A stretch of DNA of 64,000 nt, taken from assembly GCA_963814865.1 (NCBI GenBank), contig CAWFEN010000011.1, positions 149,121-213,120 on the forward strand, written 5' to 3'. A program made the translations under genes and the position numbers. The notes beneath the pieces were generated by a model. The model worked only from the letters and a program-made list of their open reading frames with translations, was not told the origin of the DNA and ran no database searches. The DNA comes from AP-15 sp963814865. GTDB lineage: Bacteria; Pseudomonadota; Alphaproteobacteria; ATCC43930; CGMCC-115725. Numbering within the stretch: the stretch's first letter is position 1; each line of letters opens with the position of its first letter. Below are positions 44,206 to 52,239 of the stretch, one piece after another.

Positions 44206-45428
44206 ATGGCGCCGAATTGGTTGCAGGCAGCCGCAGTTGCGATCTTTGCCGCGACCTACATCGTCATCGCCATCGGCAAATTGCCGGGATTTTATCTCGA
44301 CCGCGCCGGAGCGGCATTGCTGGGCGCCAGCCTGATGGTCGGCGTGGGCGTGCTGTCGCTCGACGAGGCGCTGCGGTCGATCGATTTCGATACGATCGCA
44401 CTGCTGCTCGGGATGATGATCGTCGTCGGCAATCTGCGCCTCTCCGGCTTTTTTCGGCTGGTGAACAATTGGGTCGTGATCCGCGCCCGTCATCCGCTGC
44501 TGCTGCTCGCCGCGGTGATCGTGACCTCGGGCTTCTTCTCCGCGTTTCTGGTCAACGACACGATCTGCCTGGCGCTGACCCCACTGGTTCTCGATCTCGT
44601 CATGCGCCTGCGCCGCGACCCGGTGCCGTATCTGCTGGCGGTGGCAATGGCCTCCAACATCGGCAGCGTGGCGACGCTCACCGGCAACCCGCAGAACATC
44701 ATGATCGGCAGTTTCTCGCGGATTCCCTACGGCGCCTTTCGCCGCCGTCGCTGTCGCCGGTTGCCGCGATCGGGCTCGCCGTCGCCTTTGCGCTGATCGC
44801 GCTGTTTCACCGGGCCGAATTCCGGACGCGCGAGCGGCTGCACGGCGCGCCGGCGCCGGCGCATGCCTACCGGCCGCTTGCGGTCAAATCGGCCTTGGTG
44901 ACGTTGGCGATGACCGCCGGGTTTTTCGCCGGCCTGGAGCCGGCCAGGCTGGCGCTGGTCGCCGGCTCGCTGCTGCTGGTCACCCGCGCAGTCAGGAGCA
45001 GGAAGATCTATCGCGAGATCGACTGGCCGCTCCTGTTGATGTTTATCGGCCTCTTCATCGTCGTCTCCGGCTTTGAGAAGGCGATGCTGTCGCCGCGGAT
45101 CGTCGCCGCAATCGGCCGGCAGCACCTCGACCGGATGCCGGTGCTGGCGGTGGCGACGGCGGTGTTGTCAAACCTGGTCAGCAACGTGCCGGCGGTGCTG
45201 GTGCTGAAGCCGTTCGTCATGGCCTTGCCCGATCCGCGGCGCGCCTGGCTGGTCGCCGCGATGGCCGCGACCCTGGCCGGCAATCTGACGCTCCTCGGCT
45301 CGGTCGCCAATCTGATCGTCGTCCAGCGCGCGGCCGAGCGCGGCGTCGGCATCGGGTTCTGGCAATATTTCCGGGTCGGCGCGCCGGTCACGGTGCTGAC
45401 GATCCTCGTCGGCCTGTGGTGGCTGTGA
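44206..45428 (+). pseudogene. ArsB/SLC13-type anion permease, one frameshift
   Basis: Residues 1-~175 (helices including DTIALLLGMMIVVGNLRLSG, SAFLVNDTICLALTPLVL and NIGSVATLTGNPQN) are in the first frame to RIPYGAF. LSPVAAIGLAVAFALIALF to the end (LLLMFIGLFIVVSGFEKA, NLVSNVPAVLVLKPFV, LAGNLTLLGSVANLIV) is in the next. The break is at ~44731-44745, one base missing. The two N-x-P-x-N/S-type signatures (TGNPQN, SNVPA) mark the ion-transporter superfamily. The cargo may be a carboxylate or an arsenite-type anion. It is divergent from the intradiol dioxygenase, 148 bp away. Confidence 0.8.
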
Positions 45429-45498
45429 CGATCGCTGCGGTAACCGGAATGCCGCCGCGTAATTAACCCATGGCTCCCAAGCTGGGCGGATGCGCGTT

Positions 45499-46440
45499 TC
45501 AGCCGCCGAGCGACGCGCCCAGCCGATCCAGCAGAAAGCTGGTGCCCTGCTCGCGCGAGCCGCCGTCGCCATAGCCGTCGAGGAAGGCGCCCTGCTCGGT
45601 GACGACGAGCCGGGTCCCCGTGCCCGCCGGGGTCAGCTCGATCGTGGCCAGGGAGACCGAGATCTTCCGATCATCGAGATGCATCTCGTAGGCGTAGACG
45701 AGCCGTTCGTTCGGCACCACGTCGTAGTAGACGGCGTCGAACGTCGAAATCATGCCGCTCGCCCAGCGCCCCTTCAGGCGCTCGCGCCCGCCGGGGCGGA
45801 CATCCATGTCGCGCTCGAGCACCGCAAAGCCCTCGCCGCCCTCGAACCAGCGAGCCTTGGCCGCCTGGTCCGAGAGGGCGTGAAACACCCGCGCCGGCGC
45901 GGCCTCGTAGATGCGCTCCACGGAGAAGCTGGCGTGAACGACGGAACGGCCTTGGGCGGCTTGGATGCGCGCCACCTCCTGCGCGAGCTTGTCCAATGTG
46001 GTGCGCCAGCCCTCGGAGGCTCCCTCGACGGCAAACAAAAAGCTCTCGTCGTAAACCTCGTAGACCTGATGCACGGTCATCCGGGTCCCGGCCCCGTCCG
46101 CCTCGAAGGTGACGGTGGTGTGCGCGGTAAATTTCAACGAATCCCCGATCGAGACCCCGCTGGTGAACACCAGCCGATCCGGCGGCGAGATCTCGAGGTA
46201 TTTGCCCCTGGACCAGAAATCCTGGCCCTCGGGCGAGCGCATGCAGATGGCGCAGACCCCGCCCGGCCGAAAATCCACCTCGGCCTCGGGTACGGTGCAG
46301 CCCTCGGGGCTGAACCAGCGCTTCATGTGCTCGGCGCTGCTCCACGCCTTGAACACCAGTTCGCGCGGGGCTGGAAAAGTGCGGGAAATCACCAGGGGTT
46401 CGGGCTTCATGCCGGTCTTGGCGTCATTCGTGCGTGTCAT
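45499..46440 (-). CDS. Tandem SRPBCC (AHSA1-like) domain protein
   Basis: About 313 residues built of two AHSA1/START-like domains: residues ~8-155 (RTFPAPRELVFKAWSSAEHMKRWFSPEG) and ~160-310 (RIYEAAPARVFHALSDQAAKARWFEGG). Each repeats the same helix-grip plan, ending TLDKLAQEV and SFLLDRLGASL. Such proteins bind hydrophobic ligands. The first domain begins inside the arsR-like gene (17-bp overlap; an ATG at 46452 gives a longer overlap), the classical ArsR-AHSA1 operon. Fusion of two copies is less usual. The ligand is unknown. Confidence 0.87.
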   Translation of the reverse strand: MTRTNDAKTGMKPEPLVISRTFPAPRELVFKAWSSAEHMKRWFSPEGCTVPEAEVDFRPGGVCAICMRSPEGQDFWSRGKYLEISPPDRLVFTSGVSIGDSLKFTAHTTVTFEADGAGTRMTVHQVYEVYDESFLFAVEGASEGWRTTLDKLAQEVARIQAAQGRSVVHASFSVERIYEAAPARVFHALSDQAAKARWFEGGEGFAVLERDMDVRPGGRERLKGRWASGMISTFDAVYYDVVPNERLVYAYEMHLDDRKISVSLATIELTPAGTGTRLVVTEQGAFLDGYGDGGSREQGTSFLLDRLGASLGG

Positions 46441-46780
46441 CGCCGCCTTCATTGCTTTTTAGTTGCTGAAGATAATCGCCCAACCGATCGAGCTTGCGCT
46501 CCCACTCAGCGCGGCGGGCGTTGATCCATTCTTCCGCCAGGCTCAGCGCCCGGGGCTCGATCCGGCAGGTCCTGACCCGCCCGATCTTTTCCGAGACCAC
46601 CAGGCCCGAGCCTTCCAGAACGGCCAGATGCTGCATCACCGCCGGCAGGGACATCGGCAGCGGACGGGCCAGGTCGCTGACCGAGGCCGGGCTGCGCGAC
46701 AACCGCTCGATCAGCGCCCGTCGGGTCGGATCGGCGAGGGCCTGGAAGGCCAGGTCGAGCGGAGATAATTGGTTAAGCAT
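46424..46780 (-). CDS. ArsR-family winged-helix repressor
   Basis: 118 residues. The HTH reads FQALADPTRRALIERLSRSPASVSDLARPLPMSLPAVMQHLAVLE, with wing GLVVSEKIGRVRTCRIE. There are no cysteines, so it is not a metal sensor of the ArsR/CadC type. It belongs to the branch paired with AHSA1 proteins and most likely represses its own operon, including the SRPBCC gene it overlaps. Confidence 0.9.
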   Translation of the reverse strand: MLNQLSPLDLAFQALADPTRRALIERLSRSPASVSDLARPLPMSLPAVMQHLAVLEGSGLVVSEKIGRVRTCRIEPRALSLAEEWINARRAEWERKLDRLGDYLQQLKSNEGGDDTHE

Positions 46781-46954
46781 TCCCTTTAGTATCCTGGCTC
46801 GAACAGATAAGCAAGCGCTTTAGTATCGCGGAGCGCGCTCGGGTTTGGGGATCGGGCAATCGGCCCGGGGCAGCGAGGCAGCCGCGCCGGCAGCCCTTGC
46901 GGCGATCGCCTTTATCGGCGACATCAGATCAGTGCGATCGGTCGGAGGTGAGGC

Positions 46955-47680
46955 ATGAGCGAATTGCGCAGAAACGAGTTCGGCCAGCCGATCGGTGTGC
47001 CGTTGCCGGAGTGGTCGCCGCGGCCGTTGCCGCCGCGCACCCCGATCGAGGGACGGTTCTGCCGGGTCGAGCCGCTCGACCCCGAGCGGCACGCCGCCGA
47101 TCTCTTCGCCGCCAACAGCGAGGACGCCGAGGGCCGCAACTGGACCTACCTCCCCTACGGACCGTTCCCCGCATTCGATCTCTTTCTCGGATGGGTGGCA
47201 GCCGCCTGCCGCAGCAACGACCCGCTGCGCCACGCGATCGTCGACGCACGCACCGGACGCGCCGTCGGGGTTGCGAGCCTGATGCGCATCGACCCGGCGG
47301 CGGGCGTGATCGAGGTCGGCGGCATCACCTACAGTCCACGGCTGCAGCGCAAGCCGGCGGCGACCGAGGCGATGTATCTGCTGATGCGCCGCGTCTTCGA
47401 CGAGCTCGGCTATCGCCGCTACGAGTGGAAATGCGATTCGCTGAACGCGCCGTCGCGCGGCGCAGCGCAGCGCCTCGGCTTCCGCTTTGAGGGGCTGTTC
47501 CGCCAAGCCACGGTCTACAAGGGGCGCAACCGCGACACCGCCTGGTTCTCGATCCTCGACAGCGAATGGCCGGCCCTGCGGGCCGCGTTCGAGCGCTGGC
47601 TCGACCCGGCCAATTTCGATGCCGAAGGGCGCCAGCGCGCCAGCCTCGCCAGCCTCAGGCAGGCGGAAAAAACCGAATAG
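46955..47680 (+). CDS. GNAT N-acetyltransferase, RimJ/RimL-like
   Basis: 241 residues. FCRVEPLDPERHAADLF, a GNAT core with GVASLMRIDPAAGVIEVGGI, then KPAATEAMYLLMRRVFDELGYRRYEWKCDSLN and the terminal RLGFRFEGLFRQA. This subgroup acetylates protein N-termini or small amines. It is divergent from the ArsR operon, 174 bp between starts. Confidence 0.85.
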   Translation: MSELRRNEFGQPIGVPLPEWSPRPLPPRTPIEGRFCRVEPLDPERHAADLFAANSEDAEGRNWTYLPYGPFPAFDLFLGWVAAACRSNDPLRHAIVDARTGRAVGVASLMRIDPAAGVIEVGGITYSPRLQRKPAATEAMYLLMRRVFDELGYRRYEWKCDSLNAPSRGAAQRLGFRFEGLFRQATVYKGRNRDTAWFSILDSEWPALRAAFERWLDPANFDAEGRQRASLASLRQAEKTE

Positions 47681-47781
47681 GGGCGAGCGAATCGAGGCGG
47701 CCGGATTTCAACCGATTTGCACCCAATCCTGAATGGCGGCACTCTCGCCGCCATCGTATGCATCGGGACTTGGAGGATCGG

Positions 47782-48261
47782 ATGTTGAAGCCAATCACCC
47801 TTTTTTTCGCATTGGCGGCACTGTTGTCGAGCGGTGCGGCTCGGGCACAGGCGGTGTTGCCTTACGGGCTCCCGATCAGCCTCGATGACGCGAAAAAAGC
47901 CGCGGATGCGGCGGTCGCCGAGGTTGCCAAGGCCGGGTCTGCGCCCGACGTGATCGCGATCGTCGATCCGTCCGGCCTGCTCGTCTATTTCGAGCGCATG
48001 GACAACGCCCAGTTCGGTTCGATCCGCGTTGCCCTCGACAAGGCGCGAACTGCCGCGATGTTCCGGCGGCCGTCGAAGGTGTTCGAAGACGCGCTCGCCA
48101 AGGGGCGCACCGCAATCCTCGGATTGCGCGGGACGGCGCCGATCGAAGGCGGCGTGCCGCTCGTCTCCGCCGGCAAGATCGTCGGCGCGATCGGTGCCAG
48201 CGGCGGCACCGCAGCCCAAGACGGGCAAGTCGCCAAGGCCGGCGCCGATACGGTCAAATAG
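47782..48261 (+). CDS. GlcG/HbpS-like heme-binding family protein, secreted
   Basis: 159 residues. Cleavable signal peptide (LFFALAALLSSGAARAQA), then the GlcG/HbpS fold: LDDAKKAADAAVAEVAKAG, VAIVDPSGLLVYFERMD, ALDKARTAAMFRRPS and GGVPLVSAGKIVGAIGASGGTAAQDGQVAKAG. Family members bind heme or cobalamin-like ligands or are stress-linked. TTGGAGGATCGG precedes the start. A GC hairpin (48289-48307) follows the stop. Confidence 0.85.
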   Translation: MLKPITLFFALAALLSSGAARAQAVLPYGLPISLDDAKKAADAAVAEVAKAGSAPDVIAIVDPSGLLVYFERMDNAQFGSIRVALDKARTAAMFRRPSKVFEDALAKGRTAILGLRGTAPIEGGVPLVSAGKIVGAIGASGGTAAQDGQVAKAGADTVK

Positions 48262-48288
48262 AAGCCGCCGGCATCGCTGCGTGTTGAC

Positions 48289-48307
48289 GGGCACCCGCCG
48301 GGTGCCC
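48289..48307 (+). terminator. GC-rich hairpin after the GlcG/HbpS-like gene
   Basis: GGGCACCC and GGGTGCCC form an 8-bp stem with a 3-base loop (GCC), 28 bp after the stop codon. There is no U-tract, so termination strength is doubtful. It may instead stabilise the mRNA end. Confidence 0.4.
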
Positions 48308-48381
48308 CGGTTCAGACGCGGTTGCGCCTACCCTCCCGAAGGGACTAAGACGCTGCAGTCAATCAGCGAGGGAGAGGTGGC

Positions 48382-50085
48382 GTGGCGCGCGGAGAGGACC
48401 AGCACAAAAATCCGAAATCCAACATCGAGATCGCCCAGGAAGCGGAGATGCGGCCGATCGGCGCCCTCGCCGCGGAGAAGCTCGGCATCCCGGACTCGGC
48501 GATCGAGCCTTACGGCAAATACAAGGCAAAGATCGCGCTCGACTATGTCCGCTCGCTGCCCAGCCGGCCCAACGCCAAGCTGATCCTGGTCACCGCGATC
48601 ACCCCGACCCCGGCCGGCGAAGGCAAGACGACGACGACGGTCGGGCTTGGCGACGCGCTGAACCTGATCGGCAAGAAGGCGATGCTGTGCCTGCGCGAGG
48701 CGAGCATGGGGCCGTGCTTCGGCGTCAAGGGCGGGGCCGCTGGCGGCGGCTACGCCCAGGTCGTGCCGATGGAGGACATCAACCTGCATTTTACCGGCGA
48801 TATCCACGCGATCGGCGCCGCCAACAACCTGCTCGCCGCAATGGTCGACAACCATGTCTATTACGGCCTCGAGCCGCGCCTCGACCCGCGCCGGGTTACT
48901 TGGCGCCGGGCCATGGACATGAACGACCGTGCCCTGCGCACGACCATCTCCTCGCTCGGCGGGGTCGCCAACGGCTATCCGCGCGAGGACGGGTTCGACA
49001 TCACCGCCGCCTCGCAGGTGATGGCGACCTTCTGCCTGGCGACCAGCCTGCAGGATCTGCAGCGCCGGCTCGGCAACATCGTCGTCGGCCAGACGCGCGA
49101 GCGCAAATCGGTGACCGCCGCCGACATCAAGGCGGCCGGCTCGATGACCGCGCTGTTGAAGGATGCGCTGGCGCCCAATCTGGTGCAGACGATCGAGCAC
49201 AACCCGGTCTTCATCCACGGCGGCCCGTTCGCCAACATCGCGCATGGCTGCAACTCGGTGATCGCCACCACCTCGGCCCTGAAGCTCGCCGATTACGTCG
49301 TCACCGAAGCCGGCTTTGGCGCCGATCTCGGGGCCGAGAAATTCATCGACATCAAGTGCCGGAAGGCGGGGCTGAGCCCGGCCGCGGCCGTCGTCGTGAC
49401 CACGGTCAGGGCGTTGAAGATGCATGGCGGCGTGGCGCTCAACGCGCTGCGCGAGGAAAACGTCGGCGCACTCGAAAAGGGCTTTGCCAACCTCGCCCGG
49501 CACCTTGCCAACCTCCGCCAGTTCGGTCTGCCGGCGGTAGTGTCGGTCAATCGCTTCAGCGCCGACACCGCCCGCGAGCACGCTCGGCTCAAGGAGTTGT
49601 GCGCGGCCGAGGGCGTCAAGGCGGTCATCGCCGACCATTGGGCACAGGGCGGCGAGGGAGCGATCGAGCTCGCCCGCGAGGTCGTCGACCTCGCCGAGAG
49701 CGGAGCCGCAAAACTGAAGTTCCTCTACCCCGACGAGATGCCGCTGCTCGAAAAGGTCCGCACCATCGCCCAGCGCATCTACGCGGCCGACGACATCGAG
49801 GCCACGAAGCCGGTGCAGGACCAATTCGCCCAATTGCAGGATCAGGGCTTCGGCCATTTTCCGGTCTGCATCGCCAAGACTCAGCTGAGCTTCACCACCG
49901 ATCCCAACGCCAAGGGGGCGCCGAGCGGCCATACGGTGGCGATCCGCGAGGTGCGGCTGTCGGCTGGCGCCGAGTTCGTCGTCGTGGTGTGCGGCGACAT
50001 CATGACGATGCCCGGCCTGCCGCGCGTACCCGCGGCAAACAATATCGAGGTCGACGCCGAAGGGCGCATTACCGGCCTGTTCTGA
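48382..50085 (+). CDS. fhs: Formate-tetrahydrofolate ligase
   Basis: 567 residues from a GTG start preceded by GAGGGAGAGGTG. ATP-binding TPTPAGEGKTTTTVGLGD, REASMGPCFGVKGGAAGGG, NLHFTGDIHAIGAANNLL and EAGFGADLGAEKFIDIKCR are family signatures; length is normal. It makes 10-formyl-THF from formate and ATP for C1 metabolism or formate assimilation. The 5-FTHF cyclo-ligase starts 1 bp after its stop, so the two form a folate unit. Confidence 0.96.
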   Translation: MARGEDQHKNPKSNIEIAQEAEMRPIGALAAEKLGIPDSAIEPYGKYKAKIALDYVRSLPSRPNAKLILVTAITPTPAGEGKTTTTVGLGDALNLIGKKAMLCLREASMGPCFGVKGGAAGGGYAQVVPMEDINLHFTGDIHAIGAANNLLAAMVDNHVYYGLEPRLDPRRVTWRRAMDMNDRALRTTISSLGGVANGYPREDGFDITAASQVMATFCLATSLQDLQRRLGNIVVGQTRERKSVTAADIKAAGSMTALLKDALAPNLVQTIEHNPVFIHGGPFANIAHGCNSVIATTSALKLADYVVTEAGFGADLGAEKFIDIKCRKAGLSPAAAVVVTTVRALKMHGGVALNALREENVGALEKGFANLARHLANLRQFGLPAVVSVNRFSADTAREHARLKELCAAEGVKAVIADHWAQGGEGAIELAREVVDLAESGAAKLKFLYPDEMPLLEKVRTIAQRIYAADDIEATKPVQDQFAQLQDQGFGHFPVCIAKTQLSFTTDPNAKGAPSGHTVAIREVRLSAGAEFVVVVCGDIMTMPGLPRVPAANNIEVDAEGRITGLF

Positions 50086-50086
50086 C

Positions 50087-50659
50087 GTGGATCCGGCTGA
50101 GGTCAAGGCTTGGCGCCGGGCGCAGCGGCAGCGCCTGCTGGCCCTGCGCACCGGCACGGCTCCGGCCGAGCGCCGGCTGTGGGGGCAAGGGATCGAGGCG
50201 CGGCTGCACACGGCGCTCTCCGACCGGCCGGGGATCATGCTCGGCGTCTATTGGCCGTTTCAGGCCGAATTCGACCCGCGCCCGCTGATCGACCGGCTGA
50301 TCGCCGAAGGCTGTTCTGTGGCATTGCCGGTCGTCATCGACAGGAAAGGCCCGCTCGAATATTGGGCGTGGCGGCCGGGCGAGAAGCTGGTCGACGGGGT
50401 GTGGGACATCCCGATCCCGGAAAAGCGCGACATCGTGATTCCGCAGGCCGTGCTGGCGCCGCTCGTCGGCTTCGACCGGGAATGCTATCGGCTCGGCTAT
50501 GGCGGCGGCTATTTCGACCGCACCTTGGCCGCACTCTCGCCGCGGCCGCTGGCGATCGGCGTCGGCTTCGAGTTCGCATTCCTGGAGACGATCCATCCGC
50601 AGCCGCACGACATCCCGATGGATCTGATCGTCACCGAGGCGGATCTGCGCCGGCGGTGA
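50087..50659 (+). CDS. 5-formyltetrahydrofolate cyclo-ligase
   Basis: 190 residues (YgfA/MTHFS family). An N-terminal KAWRRAQRQRLLALR precedes the substrate loop, and the signature LAPLVGFDRECYRLGYGGGYFDRTLA is complete. It converts 5-formyl-THF to 5,10-methenyl-THF. A GTG start immediately follows fhs. Pairing with fhs suggests one-carbon balancing. Confidence 0.93.
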   Translation: MDPAEVKAWRRAQRQRLLALRTGTAPAERRLWGQGIEARLHTALSDRPGIMLGVYWPFQAEFDPRPLIDRLIAEGCSVALPVVIDRKGPLEYWAWRPGEKLVDGVWDIPIPEKRDIVIPQAVLAPLVGFDRECYRLGYGGGYFDRTLAALSPRPLAIGVGFEFAFLETIHPQPHDIPMDLIVTEADLRRR

Positions 50660-50672
50660 CGCGCCGCGGCCG

Positions 50673-50882
50673 ATGCTGACAAAGGCGGTCCTCGGCCTGC
50701 CGGCGCTGGCCGATGCCGGTCTCGTGGCGATCCTTTTCCTCAGCGGCGTGGTCAAAGGTGCGCTCGGTATCGGCCTGCCGCTGATCTCGGTCCCGCTGAC
50801 GGCCCAGTTTCTCGAGCGCCTGCCCGAAATTGGTCGCGACCATCGGCACGGTCAGCAGCGCGACGGCGGCCGGGAGATCGCT
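50673..50882 (+). pseudogene. TauE/SafE permease remnant with an internal 66-bp inversion
   Basis: The N-terminus LVAILFLSGVVKGALGIGLPLISVPLTAQFL is a TauE/SafE anion-permease first helix pair (start at 50673). At 50814 the homology stops on the plus strand, but the expected next residues DLPAAVALLTVPMVATNFGQ-AL are encoded on the minus strand from 50879 back to 50814: exactly 22 codons. Turning this segment round restores one reading frame. After 50880 the similarity ends; a T8 run (50893 region) and the PEP-CTERM leader follow. So the gene is inverted in part and lacks about 70% of its length. Confidence 0.78.
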
Positions 50883-51011
50883 GCGCCGGGCTTTTTTTTG
50901 ACAGGACTCTCCCGACGACGGCGAGCCGATCCATGCTGGCGGCACGGGACGCAACTGTTTAAGGTTAACGGTGGTGTGCTCGTCAGACTTCAATATCCGG
51001 AGGAAACACCG

Positions 51012-51710
51012 ATGCGAACTCATCAACGGCGGATCGGCTCGAATCTGCAATTCTGGGCCACGGCCTTGTTCCTTGCCGCGGCTGGGGCCGGCGCGGCGCA
51101 GGCCTCGGTCATCCGCTCGACGCCAACCCTGCCGCCGGCGGACAGCGTCTATGCCAGCTCGACGGCGCCCGGTTGTTTTGCCGCCGTCGGGTTGTGCTTC
51201 GAGGCGGGAACGCTGTCCATAACATCGGTGATCAGCTCCACCTTCGACCCTTCGGGCCAGGACATTCAGGCCGATGTCCTCTATACGAGCGGGGTGACCA
51301 ATCTCAGCCACGTGCCGGTCGCCACCCTGACATTGACCGGCACGGTCGACGAGTTGGTCACCCGCCGCTCGGGTCCGACCGACACCGGCACCTGGACCGC
51401 CGACCTCGACGCACTCGACCTTTCCGGCTCGCTGTTCGGCGACCCCATCACGGTCGGGCTCGACTCCGCCCAACTGTCTTCGGGGCGGACCTCGATCGTG
51501 CCGGTGGGTTCGGATTTCCTGATCACCAGCTTCTTCGACGTCTTTATCGATATCCAGATCGTCACTGGCGGCGGGTCGCTGACGACCACCCGCGGTCCTC
51601 TGCATGTCGATCTGGTCCCGGAGCCGGCGACCCTCGCCTTGCTCGGGCTGCCGCTCGTCGGACTGGCCTTCGGCCGCCGCCGTCGCGATGCGGCCGCGCG
51701 CCGCTGCTGA
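51012..51710 (+). CDS. PEP-CTERM sorting domain protein
   Basis: 232 residues. Signal peptide (FWATALFLAAAGAGAAQAS), a Ser/Thr-rich extracellular part, and a C-terminal VPEPATLALLGLPLVGLAFGRRRR: the PEP motif, one helix and an arginine cluster. Exosortase would cleave at PEP and release or anchor the protein in the envelope; no exosortase is in this window. AGGAGGAAAC-type site (CCGGAGGAAACACC). Codons are similar to neighbours. Function unknown, possibly exopolysaccharide-linked. Confidence 0.85.
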   Translation: MRTHQRRIGSNLQFWATALFLAAAGAGAAQASVIRSTPTLPPADSVYASSTAPGCFAAVGLCFEAGTLSITSVISSTFDPSGQDIQADVLYTSGVTNLSHVPVATLTLTGTVDELVTRRSGPTDTGTWTADLDALDLSGSLFGDPITVGLDSAQLSSGRTSIVPVGSDFLITSFFDVFIDIQIVTGGGSLTTTRGPLHVDLVPEPATLALLGLPLVGLAFGRRRRDAAARRC

Positions 51711-51736
51711 TACGGTTTGGCCCAGCCGCGGGCAGG

Positions 51737-52114
51737 CTGACACAGACTCTGACCGAAATCATTTTCGCGGCGCATATCGCGATCATCCTGTTCAATGTGT
51801 TCGGCCTCGTTGCCGTGCCCGTCGGCGCGTTTTGCGGCTGGCGGTTCGTGCGAATCCGCTGGTGGCGCATCCTGCACGTGCTACTGCTGGCGGCGGTCGC
51901 CGCGCAGGCGATCGCCGGCCGGGCCTGCATCCTGACGCTCTGGCAGGCGGATCTCGCGGGCACCGCGGCGGACCGCACGCCGCTGATCATGAGCTGGGTC
52001 GATCGGCTGATCTACTGGCCGGTGCCGATCTGGGTTTTCGTCGTGCTCTATATCGTTGTCTTCGGCTACGCGCTGGCTCTCCTGTGGCTCGTCCCACCCG
52101 GCCGATTCCGGTGA
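51737..52114 (+). CDS. DUF2784 family membrane protein
   Basis: About 125 residues with three to four helices: IIFAAHIAIILFNVFGLVAV, ILHVLLLAAVAAQAIAGRAC and VPIWVFVVLYIVVFGYALAL. GRACILTLWQADL, LIMSWVDRLIYWPVP and the C-terminal VPPGRF match DUF2784. No ATG, GTG or TTG precedes the first helix in frame; CTG codons at 51737 and 51749 are the only candidates, so the start is uncertain. Function is unknown. Confidence 0.65.
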   Translation: MTQTLTEIIFAAHIAIILFNVFGLVAVPVGAFCGWRFVRIRWWRILHVLLLAAVAAQAIAGRACILTLWQADLAGTAADRTPLIMSWVDRLIYWPVPIWVFVVLYIVVFGYALALLWLVPPGRFR

Positions 52115-52239
52115 CGAGCCCGTTCATGCCCGCGTGAGATGCGGGTACCGCTCTCCTTCTCGCAACTGTCATCGACGCGTGATATTCGCAAAGGTCGCTT
52201 CGTCGGGCGGGCGCCGACAAGGCGCGAGGGGGATAGGCG

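Noticed and set aside
48262..48381. A folate (THF) riboswitch or other leader RNA before fhs
   Set aside because: Only a simple GC hairpin close to the preceding stop is seen; I could not match conserved riboswitch core positions.
50660..51011. 6S RNA next to the 5-FTHF cyclo-ligase gene
   Set aside because: 6S RNA often adjoins this gene, but this gap holds the permease remnant and shows no long closing stem with a central bubble.
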